Shown: positions 22,080 through 32,363 of the stretch, one piece after another | Layout: each line of letters begins with the position of its first letter | Position numbering within the stretch: the first letter of the stretch is position 1 | NCBI GenBank assembly: GCA_905221605.1 | Contig: CAJNDS010000321.1 | Coordinates: forward strand, 2,501-66,500 | Reading direction: 5' to 3' | Origin: Symbiodinium natans | Lineage: Eukaryota > Sar > Dinophyceae > Suessiales > Symbiodiniaceae | Length of the DNA stretch: 64,000 nucleotides | Program-made: the position numbers and the translations under genes | Notes under the pieces: model-generated | Database searches by the model: none | Seen by the model: the letters and a program-made list of their open reading frames with translations, nothing else | Told to the model about the DNA's origin: nothing

Positions 22080-24059
22080 ATCAGAAGGGAGGGCCGCAGA
22101 TTATGCCCTTTCTGTCCATTTAGATCCTTCCGACAGTTGCGGCAGTTGCGAACTCACATCGAAAAGCATCACGTCCGATCTGCTCAGTTCGTGTGCTCCG
22201 GCACGAAGCAAGTCAAAATAATTCTGGCGCTGTATGACTTCGCGGCTGCCAGGCAAACGCAAGAATCGAGGTACTTACAGGAAAGTGCAGATGTCATGCG
22301 TGCCAGCATCGAGCCTCCCCTGGAATGTACACTCAGCCACGTGGACAAGAAAATTCGCTTGGTTTTGACGGCGTCGGGTCCTCTTTACGTCAACCTGCGC
22401 AGCATCGGTGACGTGCACATGGCTCGACGTGTTCGCAACATCTACTATGACCACAGCTTCGCTGACCTGGTGATGCAGGAAATGATCCTGCAGAGAGCGC
22501 GTGTGCCTCGACAACATCTGCGTTTTCATATGCTCCGGGTAGTATGGATTAGTATCTATTTCATTAGAACATAGGCAGCCAAACTTCAACAGTAGCTTTA
22601 CTAGTTTTTGATTTTGCTTCAGGTCAAGAGCTTGGCAGCTAGATTTCATATTTCTGCTCATGTCCACCGCAACAAGCTTTCCTCGTTGTTGCCGGTGCAT
22701 GTTCGATACTGGCTCCCACTCTTGGAAGACATCGCATTCTCTGATGCATTCTCCCGCAAGATGCAGTCCATGATGGCGCAGCTAGAACTTGACCAGGAGT
22801 GGTTTTATGTCAGTCTGGACGCAACCCTGAAGACTTGCATGAAGCTCAAAGGTCAAGAATCTTACAGGGCAGAAAAGTCGAAGCGAGATGCGGCGCCCTT
22901 TGGCGACGAGATCGCCTGGCGACGCTTGCTCACCGCAAGAGGTCGTTCAGGAGCCGTCCTCTTGATGCATCCGCTCATTTCGGAGAAATCGGAGCACGTG
23001 GTGGAGGCGCTGGAGCAAGCGTTCTCGGAATCTCAACTCCTCATGATGAAGTACGTGGCATCTGATTCACCGTCGCCAAAATTCCACAAAGAGTTGAAAC
23101 GTGTCTGCCCCAACATGGAAGCAATGTGCCTGGATCCGGTACATCTCGCCATTGTGTATGAGTACGCACAGTGGAACAAAAAAACCACAGGATCCAAAAC
23201 TCTCCGGCGCCTGCTGAACAAATTCACTGTTCGCTGTCCATTAGGATCGACAGATTGGACAAGTACAGATTGGACAAGTGAGTTTTTTACTGGGGAAGTC
23301 TCTGAGCCGCTTAACGCAGAGGAGGAAGAAGCAAGACAACGAGTTCTACCGCCTTGGATGCCCCGCGATCGCGCAAAAGAAATCCTGGCCAACATTGACA
23401 CGTCTGTGCCGTTCCACACAAGATTGGAGTTCATTCTCTCCGTGTCTGCGATTTGCGCACTGCATTGCGAGGAGGTCTCGAGAAAGGTCACCGGTGCCAA
23501 TAAAGAAGTTTACCGAGTTTTGTGGTCAGCCTGTGCTCCGGATAGACTAGAATGGTTGATGAACAACGTGCGCGTCCGAATGCGTTGTCCATCAGAGTAT
23601 ATTCCTTTTTTACCCAGTGGCACGTCTAGCAACGAGGCCTTGCATGCGGAGTTGAACTCCTGGAACACATCCACTAATGCAATGCACAGGTCGACGTTGA
23701 CACTGAAATTGCGGTATTATCTCTACATTAAGATTTTATCACATCATTTGGCCTGCCAGCATCCTATGTCAAGCATTACCTCTGAGAGTGTACTGCTTGC
23801 GCGAGCCACGCAGAACTCGCTGTGGTCGGATGCGGACTGGTTGAAATGGTGCGCAGAACAAAGGACCCCAGGCAAGCAACGCAAGGGCTACTTGCCTCTC
23901 GCGAAAATGCGAGCGAAAGAAGAGGTCCTTGTGCAGCGCTGGATCGCCAAGCGACCAGCTTCAGTGCACAAAGAAGTTAAGAAAAAGGTGCATGTTACCC
24001 CGCTGACGGTGCGAAGACGCAACACACTGCGCAGCGCCGGTCGCAAGAGCACGAACTAA
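22080..24059 (+). CDS. DDE-type transposase with N-terminal C2H2 zinc finger
   Basis: Predicted transposase. A C2H2 finger CPFCPFRSFRQLRQLRTHIE-KHH (about nt 22104-22170) precedes the catalytic region. A GT-AG intron of 84 nt (22539-22622) joins HLRFHMLR to VKSLAARF in phase 0. The catalytic triad is read as D in WFYVSLDATLK (about nt 22803), D in MKYVASDSPSPKFHKEL followed by CLDPVHLAIV (about 23047-23150), and E in SGTSSNEALHAELNSW (about 23611-23660), with a helical insertion between the second D and E. This layout resembles MULE/KDZ-like eukaryotic transposases but the superfamily is not settled. The C-terminus is basic and ends at the TAA at 24057-24059. No disabling stop is seen. Confidence 0.7.
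22539..22622 (+). other. GT-AG intron in the transposase gene
   Basis: The open frame reaches a stop inside the intron, but splicing CTCCGG|GTAGTA...GCTTCAG|GTCAAG restores the same frame without loss. It shows that the element's genes are spliced and that its coding is probably still constrained. Confidence 0.8.
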
Positions 24060-24399
24060 GACCTGCGACTGCTTCGTATTTTTTTTGTACAGTTGCAAGT
24101 ATAGTGTGTGCACTGAGACTGAGATATTTCTGCTTTCGAGATAAACAAGTCTGCGTTTGACCAAAGAGATCCGGCATGCAGCTGACGGTTCTTGTGACAT
24201 CAGTGCAAGTGTTCGCGGCGTGAGACTCCGTTGGAGAAGATCCAGGAAAAATGAACCGGTTGCAGAGGATACTCCAGGTTGCACTGAAGAGGCGAGTGTG
24301 GTAAGGGGATGGAAGTAGAGTTACTGGCAGCCTGTGCGAAGTGAAAAAGAAGGACCGCCCACCATAGCAAGTGAAGCAAGTGATTGCCTGAAGCTATGA
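24060..24399. other. 3' flank of element gene
   Basis: Unique sequence between the transposase stop and the right repeat array. A TTTTTTTG run follows the stop closely. No gene is seen. Confidence 0.4.
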
Positions 24400-24608
24400 C
24401 TCTGGCGTTAGGCACTCCAGGGAGACTTCTGGCGTTGGACACTTCAGGGAGACTCTGGTGTTGGGCACTCCAGGGAGACTCTGGCGTTAGGCGTTTCAGG
24501 GAGACTCTGGCGTTGGGCACTCCAGGGAGACTGTGGCCTCGGGCACTCCGGGGAGACTCTGGCCTCGGGCACTCCAGCGAGACTCTGGCGTGAGGCACTC
24601 CAGGGATG
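24400..24608 (+). repeat. Right array of ~26-bp repeats, about eight copies
   Basis: Eight units of GACTCTGGCGTTGGGCACTC plus CAGGGA, with variants (GTTAGGC, GCCTCGGGC). Orientation is the same as in the left array at 7313-7425, so the element is bracketed by direct, not inverted, repeats. Confidence 0.85.
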
Positions 24609-25440
24609 AGCGACGAGTGAGGAGTAGACCGGGCGAGGATAAGAGTTGATTTTAAAATCTAACAACCCCACACCGAAGGTAGGAAAGAAACATATATGTA
24701 TATGATATCTATATATATATATATATATAAGATCTTTATATACCTTTCCGAGTGCACATTTTTTAACGCTTTATGCGTTGATAAATTCCATACATTGGGC
24801 TCTCTCATACATGTATGTGTTGATATTATATAGATATCATGCACATCTCCCATCGATATACTTGGAGAAGGAGCTTTGAATTTCAAACTCGTGTGCGTGC
24901 AAGCTCACGCAGCAGCGGATGCAAGAAACGTGACATATTCACCCAAGTCTAGGTGCATGATACCGGCTGCCTCAGCATCTGTAAAATGGGTGGGTTTGAC
25001 CTCGCAGTGAAATAGCCTCAGGGTGCAGCCTTTTCAGCCGTGAGCCCATTTCAGTTAGTGCCCGGATGGAATGGGTGTGCTGGGCAAGGGTTAGGTCCAG
25101 GTCAGCACACTTCCGCTTCAAGTTTAGACTGCTGCTTTGGGGGGGGGTTCATGGTCTGGTATGGCTTGTGAAAAGGAGTCTGCACCGACGAGTGTCTGCA
25201 GATGGAGAAAACCAACCCCAGAGCTTTGGGAGGTTGGCGCACCCCCTTTTCAGCTAGAGGTACAACTATGAAGGGCACATGTCGAGGTGTTGCATGTACA
25301 TGGTCAGCACGCCACCATTTTAGCTGGGCGGTGTCTCGTGCCGACCCTAAATTCAAAACAGAGCCAGCCTGTCTCTTTTCAACCTGGTTAAATGGTGTGC
25401 AAATCCCTAGATACGTGAGGAAACGGCTATGTGCACCCTA
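24609..25440. other. No gene; TA microsatellite and unique sequence
   Basis: A (TA)n tract at 24701-24730 lies in AT-rich sequence, followed by ordinary unique DNA. Short frames overlap on both strands without any domain. Confidence 0.5.
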
Positions 25441-25483
25441 AACCCTAAAACCATAAACCCTAAACCCTATGCGGAGCTTTGTG

Positions 25484-26060
25484 GAAAACCCCTAAGCCTC
25501 CCGAAAGCTGGCTCAAGTGGAAAACCCCTGAGCGTGCCGAAAGCTGGCTCAAGATGGCTGTGCAAATCTGGAAACCAGAACTTCTGCTCGGCTCGAAGCG
25601 TGCCTGGCGCTTAGTCTCTAGTTCTCCGAAACTCTGCAGTCTTTAGTTTTCCACAGGCCCTGCAGGCTCTACATCCGGAGGAAGAAAGTTTTGTCGCACT
25701 TGCGTATCTTGCGTTAGTGGAGGACTCGGAGTACACGGAAGTGCATTTTCTGTGGCCTAGCCAGCGGAGGAATTTCCGCGCTGTTTTAAACATATGGGGG
25801 TGGGGGGTTTGCACGTACATGCTGGCGTAAGTGCTCGATGCGACGAACTTTCGTCCTGGCGCAGTAGTATGGGGTCTCGGCTTCTGCAATCTAGTTTTTG
25901 AGAGCCACTGCAGGCTCTTTTCTGAAGCTGCGTTCCCCGCAGTCTCTAGTCTAAGGCTCCGGCCTCTGCACTTTCTAGTTTCCAAAGCGTCTGCAGGCTC
26001 CAGCCTAAGGCTCCGGCATCTACATTCTCTAGTTTTCCAGGGTCGCTTGCAGGCTTAAGT
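25484..26060 (+). repeat. Two kinds of short tandem repeats
   Basis: A ~42-bp unit (GTGGAAAACCCCTRAGC...CCGAAAGCTGGCTCAAG) occurs twice at about 25480-25555. From 25610 to 26060 a degenerate ~65-bp unit recurs with the words TCTCTAGTTTTCC, CTGCAGGCTC and AAGGCTCCGGC. Confidence 0.65.
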
Positions 26061-26675
26061 CTAAGACAACCCTAAACCCGAAACCCTCAACTCGAGACCC
26101 TAAACCCTGAACCCTTAAATCTAAACCCACCCAGGCCAAGACACGTCGCATTCCGGCAAGTTGGGCCAGATACTCAAGGCCGTGGCGCAAAGCCTACAAG
26201 GACATTCGATGACAATCTTGAGCGCGAGTAGCGAGTGCTCTCAGCGCGCATTGTTACTCCGTATTAAGCAGTGGGGGATGGGAAGACTGAAGGGGTTTCA
26301 GTGATTATTTGCTTGTGTTAAAAAAGGGTTTGGCGTGTCGTTGGAATTTGTTCTTTTACAAGATTGTTGAGGGTTTTTAGGGTTTACTGCAGGCTGTGAC
26401 TCCTGTAAGAGTAGGAAAGACGACTAAAAATCTCTAAACTTAATTAAATATTCTAAAGCTCCAAACCCTAAACTTTTATAAATATAGATATAAAAACCCT
26501 GAATCCCAAATCCCGAACCTTCGCAGTCACAGAACAACACCAAACTATCCTGGCAGGACGACAGAAGCTATGAATGCGACGACCAGGTGCGCTGGGTTTA
26601 GGGTTAGTGGTTAAACTCGAAATCCCAGACCATAAACCCTATATCCTAAGCCCTAAATCTTGAACGGCAGCTAAA
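26060..26675. repeat. Highly decayed CCCTAAA-type sequence
   Basis: Scattered CCCTAAACC, CCCGAAACC and CCTAAATC words between unique segments. No gene is seen. Confidence 0.5.
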
Positions 26676-27022
26676 AAAGCCCTTAAACCCTAAACCCTCA
26701 GCCTCGACCTATCTAAATCTGAATGTAAAATCCTTAGACCCGAAACACTGAATCCCTTGTAACCCCAGGGCTAAAATACTAAAACCATAAACCCGAAACC
26801 TTTCTACTCCGTAACCTATCCTGACAGGATGAGAAGCACAAGACTTAGCATAAACCCTACGAGGCACCGATTCCTTTGATGAACATTCAGAATAGAAGGG
26901 TTTGGGGTTTATGGTTTTATTGCTTTAGCCTTGGGTTTACAAGGGGTTCAGTGTTTCGGGTTTAAGGATTTTACATTCAGATTTAGATAGGTCAAGTCTG
27001 AGGTTTTAGGGTTTAAGGGCTA
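26676..27022. repeat. Imperfect inverted repeat, ~130-bp arms
   Basis: The left arm (26676-26810) contains ATCTAAATCTGAATGTAAAA. The right arm (26893-27022) contains its reverse complement within TTTTACATTCAGATTTAGAT, and the match extends through decayed heptamers on both sides. The ~80-bp loop contains an AG-bounded segment but no clear frame. Confidence 0.85.
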
Positions 27023-27095
27023 GACCCTAAATCCTAAACCCTAAACCCGAAACCCTAAAACCTACACCCATGTAACTACCCTTGGATAAGCCCAG

Positions 27096-27178
27096 CATCC
27101 CTGGGACACGTGTGAAGGATGAAAACTATGAGGACAAAGCAAACAATGGTGCCAAGGACGCATGCAAGGAGGGACCTG
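27096..27178 (+). CDS. Exon, unknown hydrophilic protein
   Basis: Behind GCCCAG, an open segment reads IPGTRVKDENYEDKANNG then AKDACKEGP, ending at a GC donor inside GGCTTTAGGGTTTAGGG. Composition and codon-like usage contrast with the flanking repeats. CCCTAAA-type sequence lies upstream and a TTTAGGG array directly downstream, the layout of the exons further right. Confidence 0.55.
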
Positions 27179-27559
27179 GCTTTAGGGTTTAGGGTTTAGG
27201 GCTAGGGGCGTTCTAAGACAACCGCACAAACCCCAGACCCTAAACCCTAAACCCTGTCGCTTTACAAATTCCAATCCCCCCAACTTCCTCTATGATGGAT
27301 CTACGAAACTAAGAGTCCTGCCTATATAGTCTCCCAAATAGAGGGATCCATCTAAGGGCAGTTTCATGGGCCCGTAACATAGTACTTACCTCATTGAAAT
27401 GGTCCTGAAGTAAGATCCCTTAATATGTATGGAATATATAAGCAGTGTATAAGAGGTTTCTTTTTTAAGGGCTCATATGAACAGACCATGTAACTACATT
27501 AAGAGTCCTCGGGTACTCGAAGGACAAGGGTGTCTCCGTGAAAAAGAAGACAAAGAAGG

Positions 27560-28610
27560 CCAGACCTCTGGGCATTCCGCTCTGGGTTTACAAGGCTTCA
27601 GGGTTTGGGGTTCAGAAGGGTCTTGTTTTTGGGTTTTCGGATATTGTGTTTGGGTTTGCAAGGGTCGAGGGTTTATGGCTTAAGTTTTGATATTTGAGCT
27701 TAGAAGGGTCCGGGATTTAGGGTTGAAGGTTTTTGGATTTAAAGATTTTCTGCTTTGGTTTAGAAGGGTTTAGGGTTTAGGGTTTAAGTGTTTTATATTT
27801 GGGTTTACAAGGATTTGAGGTGTACGGATTAAGGATTACATATCTGAGTTTAGAAGGGTTTAGGGTCCAGGCTTTGAGTGTTTTTATATTTGGGTTGATA
27901 AGGGTTTGGGCTTCGGAGCAAGCGCTATAGGGATTGGACGCGAATGTTTAAAAACCAGTAAAACCATAGGAAGACTTGAACAGCGACACCCCTAAGGTAA
28001 TGAATTGTTGGGTGGGCTATCGCATTAAATATTCCCACAGCGACACCTCCAGATATCAAGCATGGATATTTGATGCTAAAATCTTGTAAAACGATGGGAA
28101 TACTTGAACAGCGACACCCCTAGGTTAATGAATTGTTGGGTGCGCTATAACGGACTGACACGCTCCCTAAGGATGACGAGAAGAGCACGAAGGCCAAGAA
28201 GGCCAGAAGGTATAGGGTTTAGGGCTGAAGTTGTGTATATTCGAGTTCGGAAGAGTTCGGGGTTTAGGGTTTAAGGGTTTAGATTTAAAAGTTGTATATT
28301 TTTCACCTAGAAGGGTTTAGAATTTGAGATTTCAGTGTTTTATATTTGGGATTACAAATTACAAAGATTTAAGGTTTACGGATTAAGGATTTTATATGTT
28401 AATTTAGAAGAGTTTAGGGTTTGGGGGTTTGATTGATTCATATTTGGTTTTACAGGGGTTTATGGTTTAGAGGTTTAGAGTTTTATGTTTGAATTTAGAA
28501 GAGTTTAGCATTCGGAGTTTACGGGTTTTATATTTGGGCTGAAAGTGTTTTGGATTTGAGGTTTTTATATTTAGATTTAGAAGGATTTAGGGTTTAAGTG
28601 ATTTATATTT
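27560..28610 (+). repeat. Degenerate TTTTATATTTGGGTTTAGAAGGGTTTAGGG-type repeat
   Basis: Units of roughly 50-80 bp combine TTTTATATTTGGGTTTA with GAAGGGTTTAGGGTTT and are heavily decayed. The same family reappears at 34730-34910, on the other side of the retroelement, suggesting that the retroelement landed in this repeat or that the repeat belongs to its ends. Confidence 0.75.
27949..28152 (+). repeat. Direct repeat, ~75 bp, two copies 128 bp apart
   Basis: Both copies share ACTTGAACAGCGACACCCCT and TAATGAATTGTTGGGTG. Start points are about 27949 and 28077. They lie within the degenerate repeat. Confidence 0.75.
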
Positions 28611-28865
28611 TGGTTTCCATTGTGCCAAGCAAGCCCTCAATTTTTGAATCCAGCATCTCAGCACTGAAGCCCTTCCGCGCAGGGGCCGAAGCAACCCGAC
28701 CATCCGCCTCCCTTTATTGCAATGAAGCATGGAGAATTGATAGAGAGGCTTCTGGGGTGACATGCTGTGTGTTCACATAGAATCATTGGCCTCATGATAT
28801 GTGAGAATGCGCTGAGAACCACAGCATGGCATGTTCACTGCTGTGCAGGTTCTTGCAGCCCATAA

Positions 28866-30096
28866 GTGCCGCGCATTTCTGAAATCTCAAGATCAATCGG
28901 CAAGGAGAAGGGTAGAATGCTGCCATTCAGACCGTTGGTGGCGTCATCACTGTCCTCGCATACCTGCAGTACGCCATTGGTGGCGAGAAGGCTGTTGTGG
29001 TCCCCACTGGCTCACAGCATTGCCACTGCCAGTGTAGCTGTGAGTGCACTTGTCCCTCACTCTGGCTGTGGGCTGGGTGTTTTGTCTTCCTAGTCGCAGC
29101 GGCGTTCTATGGACACATACCTGGCTGGATCTTCAGACGCCTTCAATCTGGCCGGCAAGTTCTGCTTGGTACTGTACGAGGGAGAGAGGAGGTGGCACGA
29201 GCGATTGTTGATCCACCAAGTGCGGGCGAGCCAGGACAGCCGCACGAGTGGGTGGTTCGTCATCGCAACTCCCGACGGTGATGTCTATGCAGAAAGCTTG
29301 GCTCCGCCCAATGTGTTGGGCATGGTGGTGCTGGATGGCGGCCGCGCTCTCCCTCCAGGACTGGCAAGGCGCAACGTCTACCGCTTTGAGGACGGAGTGG
29401 TGGGGCAAGCCCCCGGGGCTGGCCAAATGGCCCACCTTCGAGGTACAGCCGCTCCGGAGTTACAAGCAGTGCAGCTCGAGTTTGACAGCCTGGTCGCGCC
29501 CGCTGGACCTGCCGCTCCAGTCGCCGTTGCTCCAGTCGCTCCCGTTCAGCCTGCAAGCCTTGAACCCGCAGCGTCGGCGTGAGTTTCGTGAAGCGGTCGA
29601 GAAGTCCACCGAAAGTGCGTGGACGGATTGGCCAGTGCGTGGCCCGCGCACCGCAAAGTGGGTGGGGCAGTACATTGCCAACAACGGCGGCTCCACTTTC
29701 GCGACGCATAACGCGTGGAGGAGCAACAGTCGGCTGCAACCTTCAGACAGTGGCGTGCTGGAACACGAGTCCATCTGCAAAGCATTGGAACTGGCGCTGG
29801 AATATGATCAGCTCAACCTGGGAGAGCTGGCATGCGTTGAACTCCTATGCAGACGCCTGCAGATGCTTCAGTACAGGTGGCGTGAGCGCGTTCTTGGTTC
29901 TGCAGCCAGCGGGACTCTGGACGACGAAAGCCACTACTTCCTCGGAACAGACCCTACACGAGGCAACTTGTGCGTGTGCCCGGCCCTCAACTCGTGGCTG
30001 GGGGAGGAGTTACACAAGGAACACCTTGCGAACAAGGAGCAGCGCAAAGCCCGAGAAGAGCGCGCCCTTGTGCGAACCGGGAAAAACAAGCCTTGA
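28866..30096 (+). pseudogene. Gag-like first ORF of DIRS-like element, frameshifted
   Basis: Three frames appear to carry successive parts of one protein. The first (about 28930-29120) has GGEKAVVVPTGSQHCHCQCS and the Cys/Trp-rich SLWLWAGCFVFLVAAAFYG, a likely membrane segment after a His/Cys cluster. The second (29109-29560) has WHERLLIHQV and FVIATPDGDVYAESLAPP. The third (29560-30096) has SAWTDWPVRGPRTAKWVG and a basic tail. It precedes the RT frame as Gag-like ORFs do. The role is inferred from position. Confidence 0.5.
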
Positions 30097-30099
30097 CCG

Positions 30100-32330
30100 G
30101 CCGCGTCCAGGCGGCCTGTGTGGAGCTGGGAGTCACACCGTGGCTCCTTGGCTTCTCTTCTTGCTCTTTTGGGCACGCTCTAGTGCCACAGTTTTGCTTG
30201 GACCTATGGCGGCTGAGGGTGTGGCTCGTCAACGAGACCTTCTTCCTCTGAGGCTGCCTGAAGCCGAGACCGGGATCTTCAATCCGAACCTCTGCCGGGC
30301 CACCCGTCAGAGAATTAAAAGGAAGCAAGCTGCCGATGCCTGGATGCATGAAGGAGTGTGCACCATCAATGAACTTTATGGGAGACCTACCAGTGGCATC
30401 GGCGCGCCCGTTGGTGCACACGCCGAGGTGCTGACGAGACTTGAACGTCAGTATCGGCGTGTTGGCGCCCCGGAGCTTCATCCCGAAGAAGCCCTCACGG
30501 CGCTTCTCGGCGCCATGACGACCTACAGTGACGATCGCATGGTGTGCAAGGCGGTTTTTTGCGAAGACTTAGTCTCATGGCCGGAACCTGGCTGTCTCCC
30601 TGTTGAGATAGCAGACCTTCTGGAACCGGCAGTCGGAAACTTGCTAAAACCGCAAGGCATTGAAGAGCTTCTTGCTGAAGAACGAGAGATGAGCCCTTCT
30701 GAGCCTGTGAAGCCGTACGTAGATTCTGTTCTGGCTCACTCTCCCAAACACATGGGAAGATTTTTAAGCAGACTCGCCGAGTCTAAGATGTCAGATTTTG
30801 TGCCTGGCACGCGAGCCCACACTGTCGGAGTGTTTTTTGTTCACAAGAAGAATGGTAAGCTTCGTCTCATTCTTGACACCCGAGCGGCTAATCAGTTCTT
30901 CAAGCCCCCTAGGCACAGCAATCTCCCTACTCCCTCCGCTTGGTGCAGCATCGAAGTTGAAGAAGGTGAGAAGCTGCACACAGCCACAGGAGATGTCGCT
31001 GATGCCTTTCATCGCATGCAGTTGCCGAAGCACCTCCGGCAGTACTTCCGGCTGCCGGCGATACAGTGCAAGTACCTGGCGAAAAGCAGCTGGCCACCCG
31101 GGTGCAAGGCCCAAGACTATGTCACTCCAGAGTATGCAACGCTACCTATGGGTTGGTGCTGGTCTCTGTTCTTTTGTCAAGAGTTGCTTCAAACTGCAGC
31201 TCTGCGCGCGGGATTGCGGCAGGAGGACAGAATTGAGGATCGATGTTGGGTTGGGCCTGTCTCTGAGGGCAGGGTCCTGCATGCCCAATACGTCGATAAC
31301 TTTTTCGTTTCTTCAGGCGATCCTGCGCTGACGCAAAAGTACTTTGACAAGATGAAGACAATCCTTGAAGAATGGGGCTTTGGGATACACGAGGTCACTG
31401 GAGCTCAGACTGTTGTCGAGGGGCTTGGGTTGGTCATAGATGGCGAAGCCAGCCAAATCTCGCTGACACCTCGGCGGATTTGGAAGCTGCGCCTTGCAGC
31501 TTTGGCGCTGCAGCGGCGCCAAGGCGCACCGAGCCCTAAGATCGTTGAGAAGGTTCTTGGGCATTTCACCTTTGCCATGCTGCTTAGGAGGGAAACGCTT
31601 TCCATTTTCAAGTTTGTCTACCAGTACTGTCACCGCGACCGCCCTGACAAGATCCTTTGGAAGTATGCCCTCAAAGAGATCCTTCAAGCCTCTTCCTTGC
31701 TTCCTCTGATGACAGCAAACTTAAGCATGCCGTGGGACGCCACACTCACAGCCACTGATAGCAGCGAAGTCGGCTACGGGGTTTGTGAGCGTACAGCTGA
31801 TCCCGCTGCTGTCGCCGGAACGGCCAGGTGCAGCGAAGCTTGGAGGTTCTCCGTCGAAGGCTGCATCAAAGCCCGCAAGAGCGCCCTTGGCTTAGATGAG
31901 TCCGGGGACGGCCTTCCAGACTTGCTACAGCCCGAGTGCGCTCGGACATGCGAGAGGGATTTTCGTGAAGTACACCCGAATCTTCTGGATGCTTCAGAAT
32001 GGCATATAGTCTTTAGTGGAGCTTGGGATTTCACTGAAAATATTTTGCGAACTGAAGGGAGAGCGCTTGTTAGTGGCATCCGGCACAAACTGCGCTGTCG
32101 CCGCAGTTTAGGCAAGAGGCATGTTTGTTTGGTTGACAACCTCGCGCTCGCCCTTGCCGTCACCAAGGGCCGAGGGCGCAGCCAGCTGTCGAATCGAACA
32201 TGCCAGGAGCTTTGCGCCTTGGCCCTAGCCGCCGATTGCAAGTTCACTACTCGTTGGGTGCCGTCAGAGCGGAATTGCGCAGACAAGCCCTCACGTTTTC
32301 CGCGTCTTTGCCCTCTCAAAGACTTTGAGC
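30100..32330 (+). CDS. Reverse transcriptase and RNase H of DIRS-like element
   Basis: Part of a long open frame (29579-33529). RT blocks: HTVGVFFVHKKNGKLRLILD, ATGDVADAFHRMQLP (first catalytic Asp), YATLPMGWCWSLFFCQ and RVLHAQYVDNFFVSSGD. The catalytic box is YVDN rather than YxDD, with Asn in place of the second Asp (nt 31289-31300). RNase H: LTATDSSEVGYGV, CLVDNLALALAV and SERNCADKPSRF, giving the acidic residues. The enzyme would copy element RNA into DNA. About the first 170 codons of the open frame overlap the Gag-like frames and are unlikely to be translated. Confidence 0.85.
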
Positions 32331-32363
32331 TCGCCTGTGGCTGCGCTCGAGGCGCAGTGACAT

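Larger units (their letters stand above)
7313..24608 (+). mobile_element. Large composite DNA transposon candidate (nuclease, helicase, polymerase-like, peptidases, DDE transposase)
   Basis: All recognisable coding between 7.7 and 24.06 kb runs on the + strand, from an ATG at 7702 to a stop at 24057-24059, between two same-orientation arrays of the same ~26-bp repeat. The domain set (PD-(D/E)XK nuclease, D5/SF3-like helicase, polymerase-like protein, papain-like peptidases, C2H2 finger, DDE transposase) is that of a self-replicating mobile element or virus-like element. No capsid gene was recognised. Known families with partial overlap are Polinton-like elements and elements with TV-Pol plus an SF3 helicase. 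The exact ends and target duplication were not found. A weak G/T-rich inverted match near 7183-7205 and 24645-24667 is not convincing. Confidence 0.6.

Noticed and set aside
24400-24608. CRISPR array from the regular ~26-bp repeats
   Set aside because: Units are head-to-tail without unique spacers, and the context is eukaryotic and intron-containing.
7313-24608. LTR retrotransposon, because of direct repeats at both ends
   Set aside because: No reverse transcriptase lies between them, the repeats are tandem minisatellites rather than long terminal repeats, and a DDE transposase with C2H2 finger is present.
25505-25552. TGGCTCAAG words as spliced-leader relicts
   Set aside because: Only nine bases match the leader and they are part of a local tandem repeat (CCGAAAGCTGGCTCAAG).
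29579-30090. First ~170 codons of the 1316-codon retroelement frame as protein
   Set aside because: The overlapping frame there encodes the Gag-like segment with better protein composition; this part is likely open by chance.
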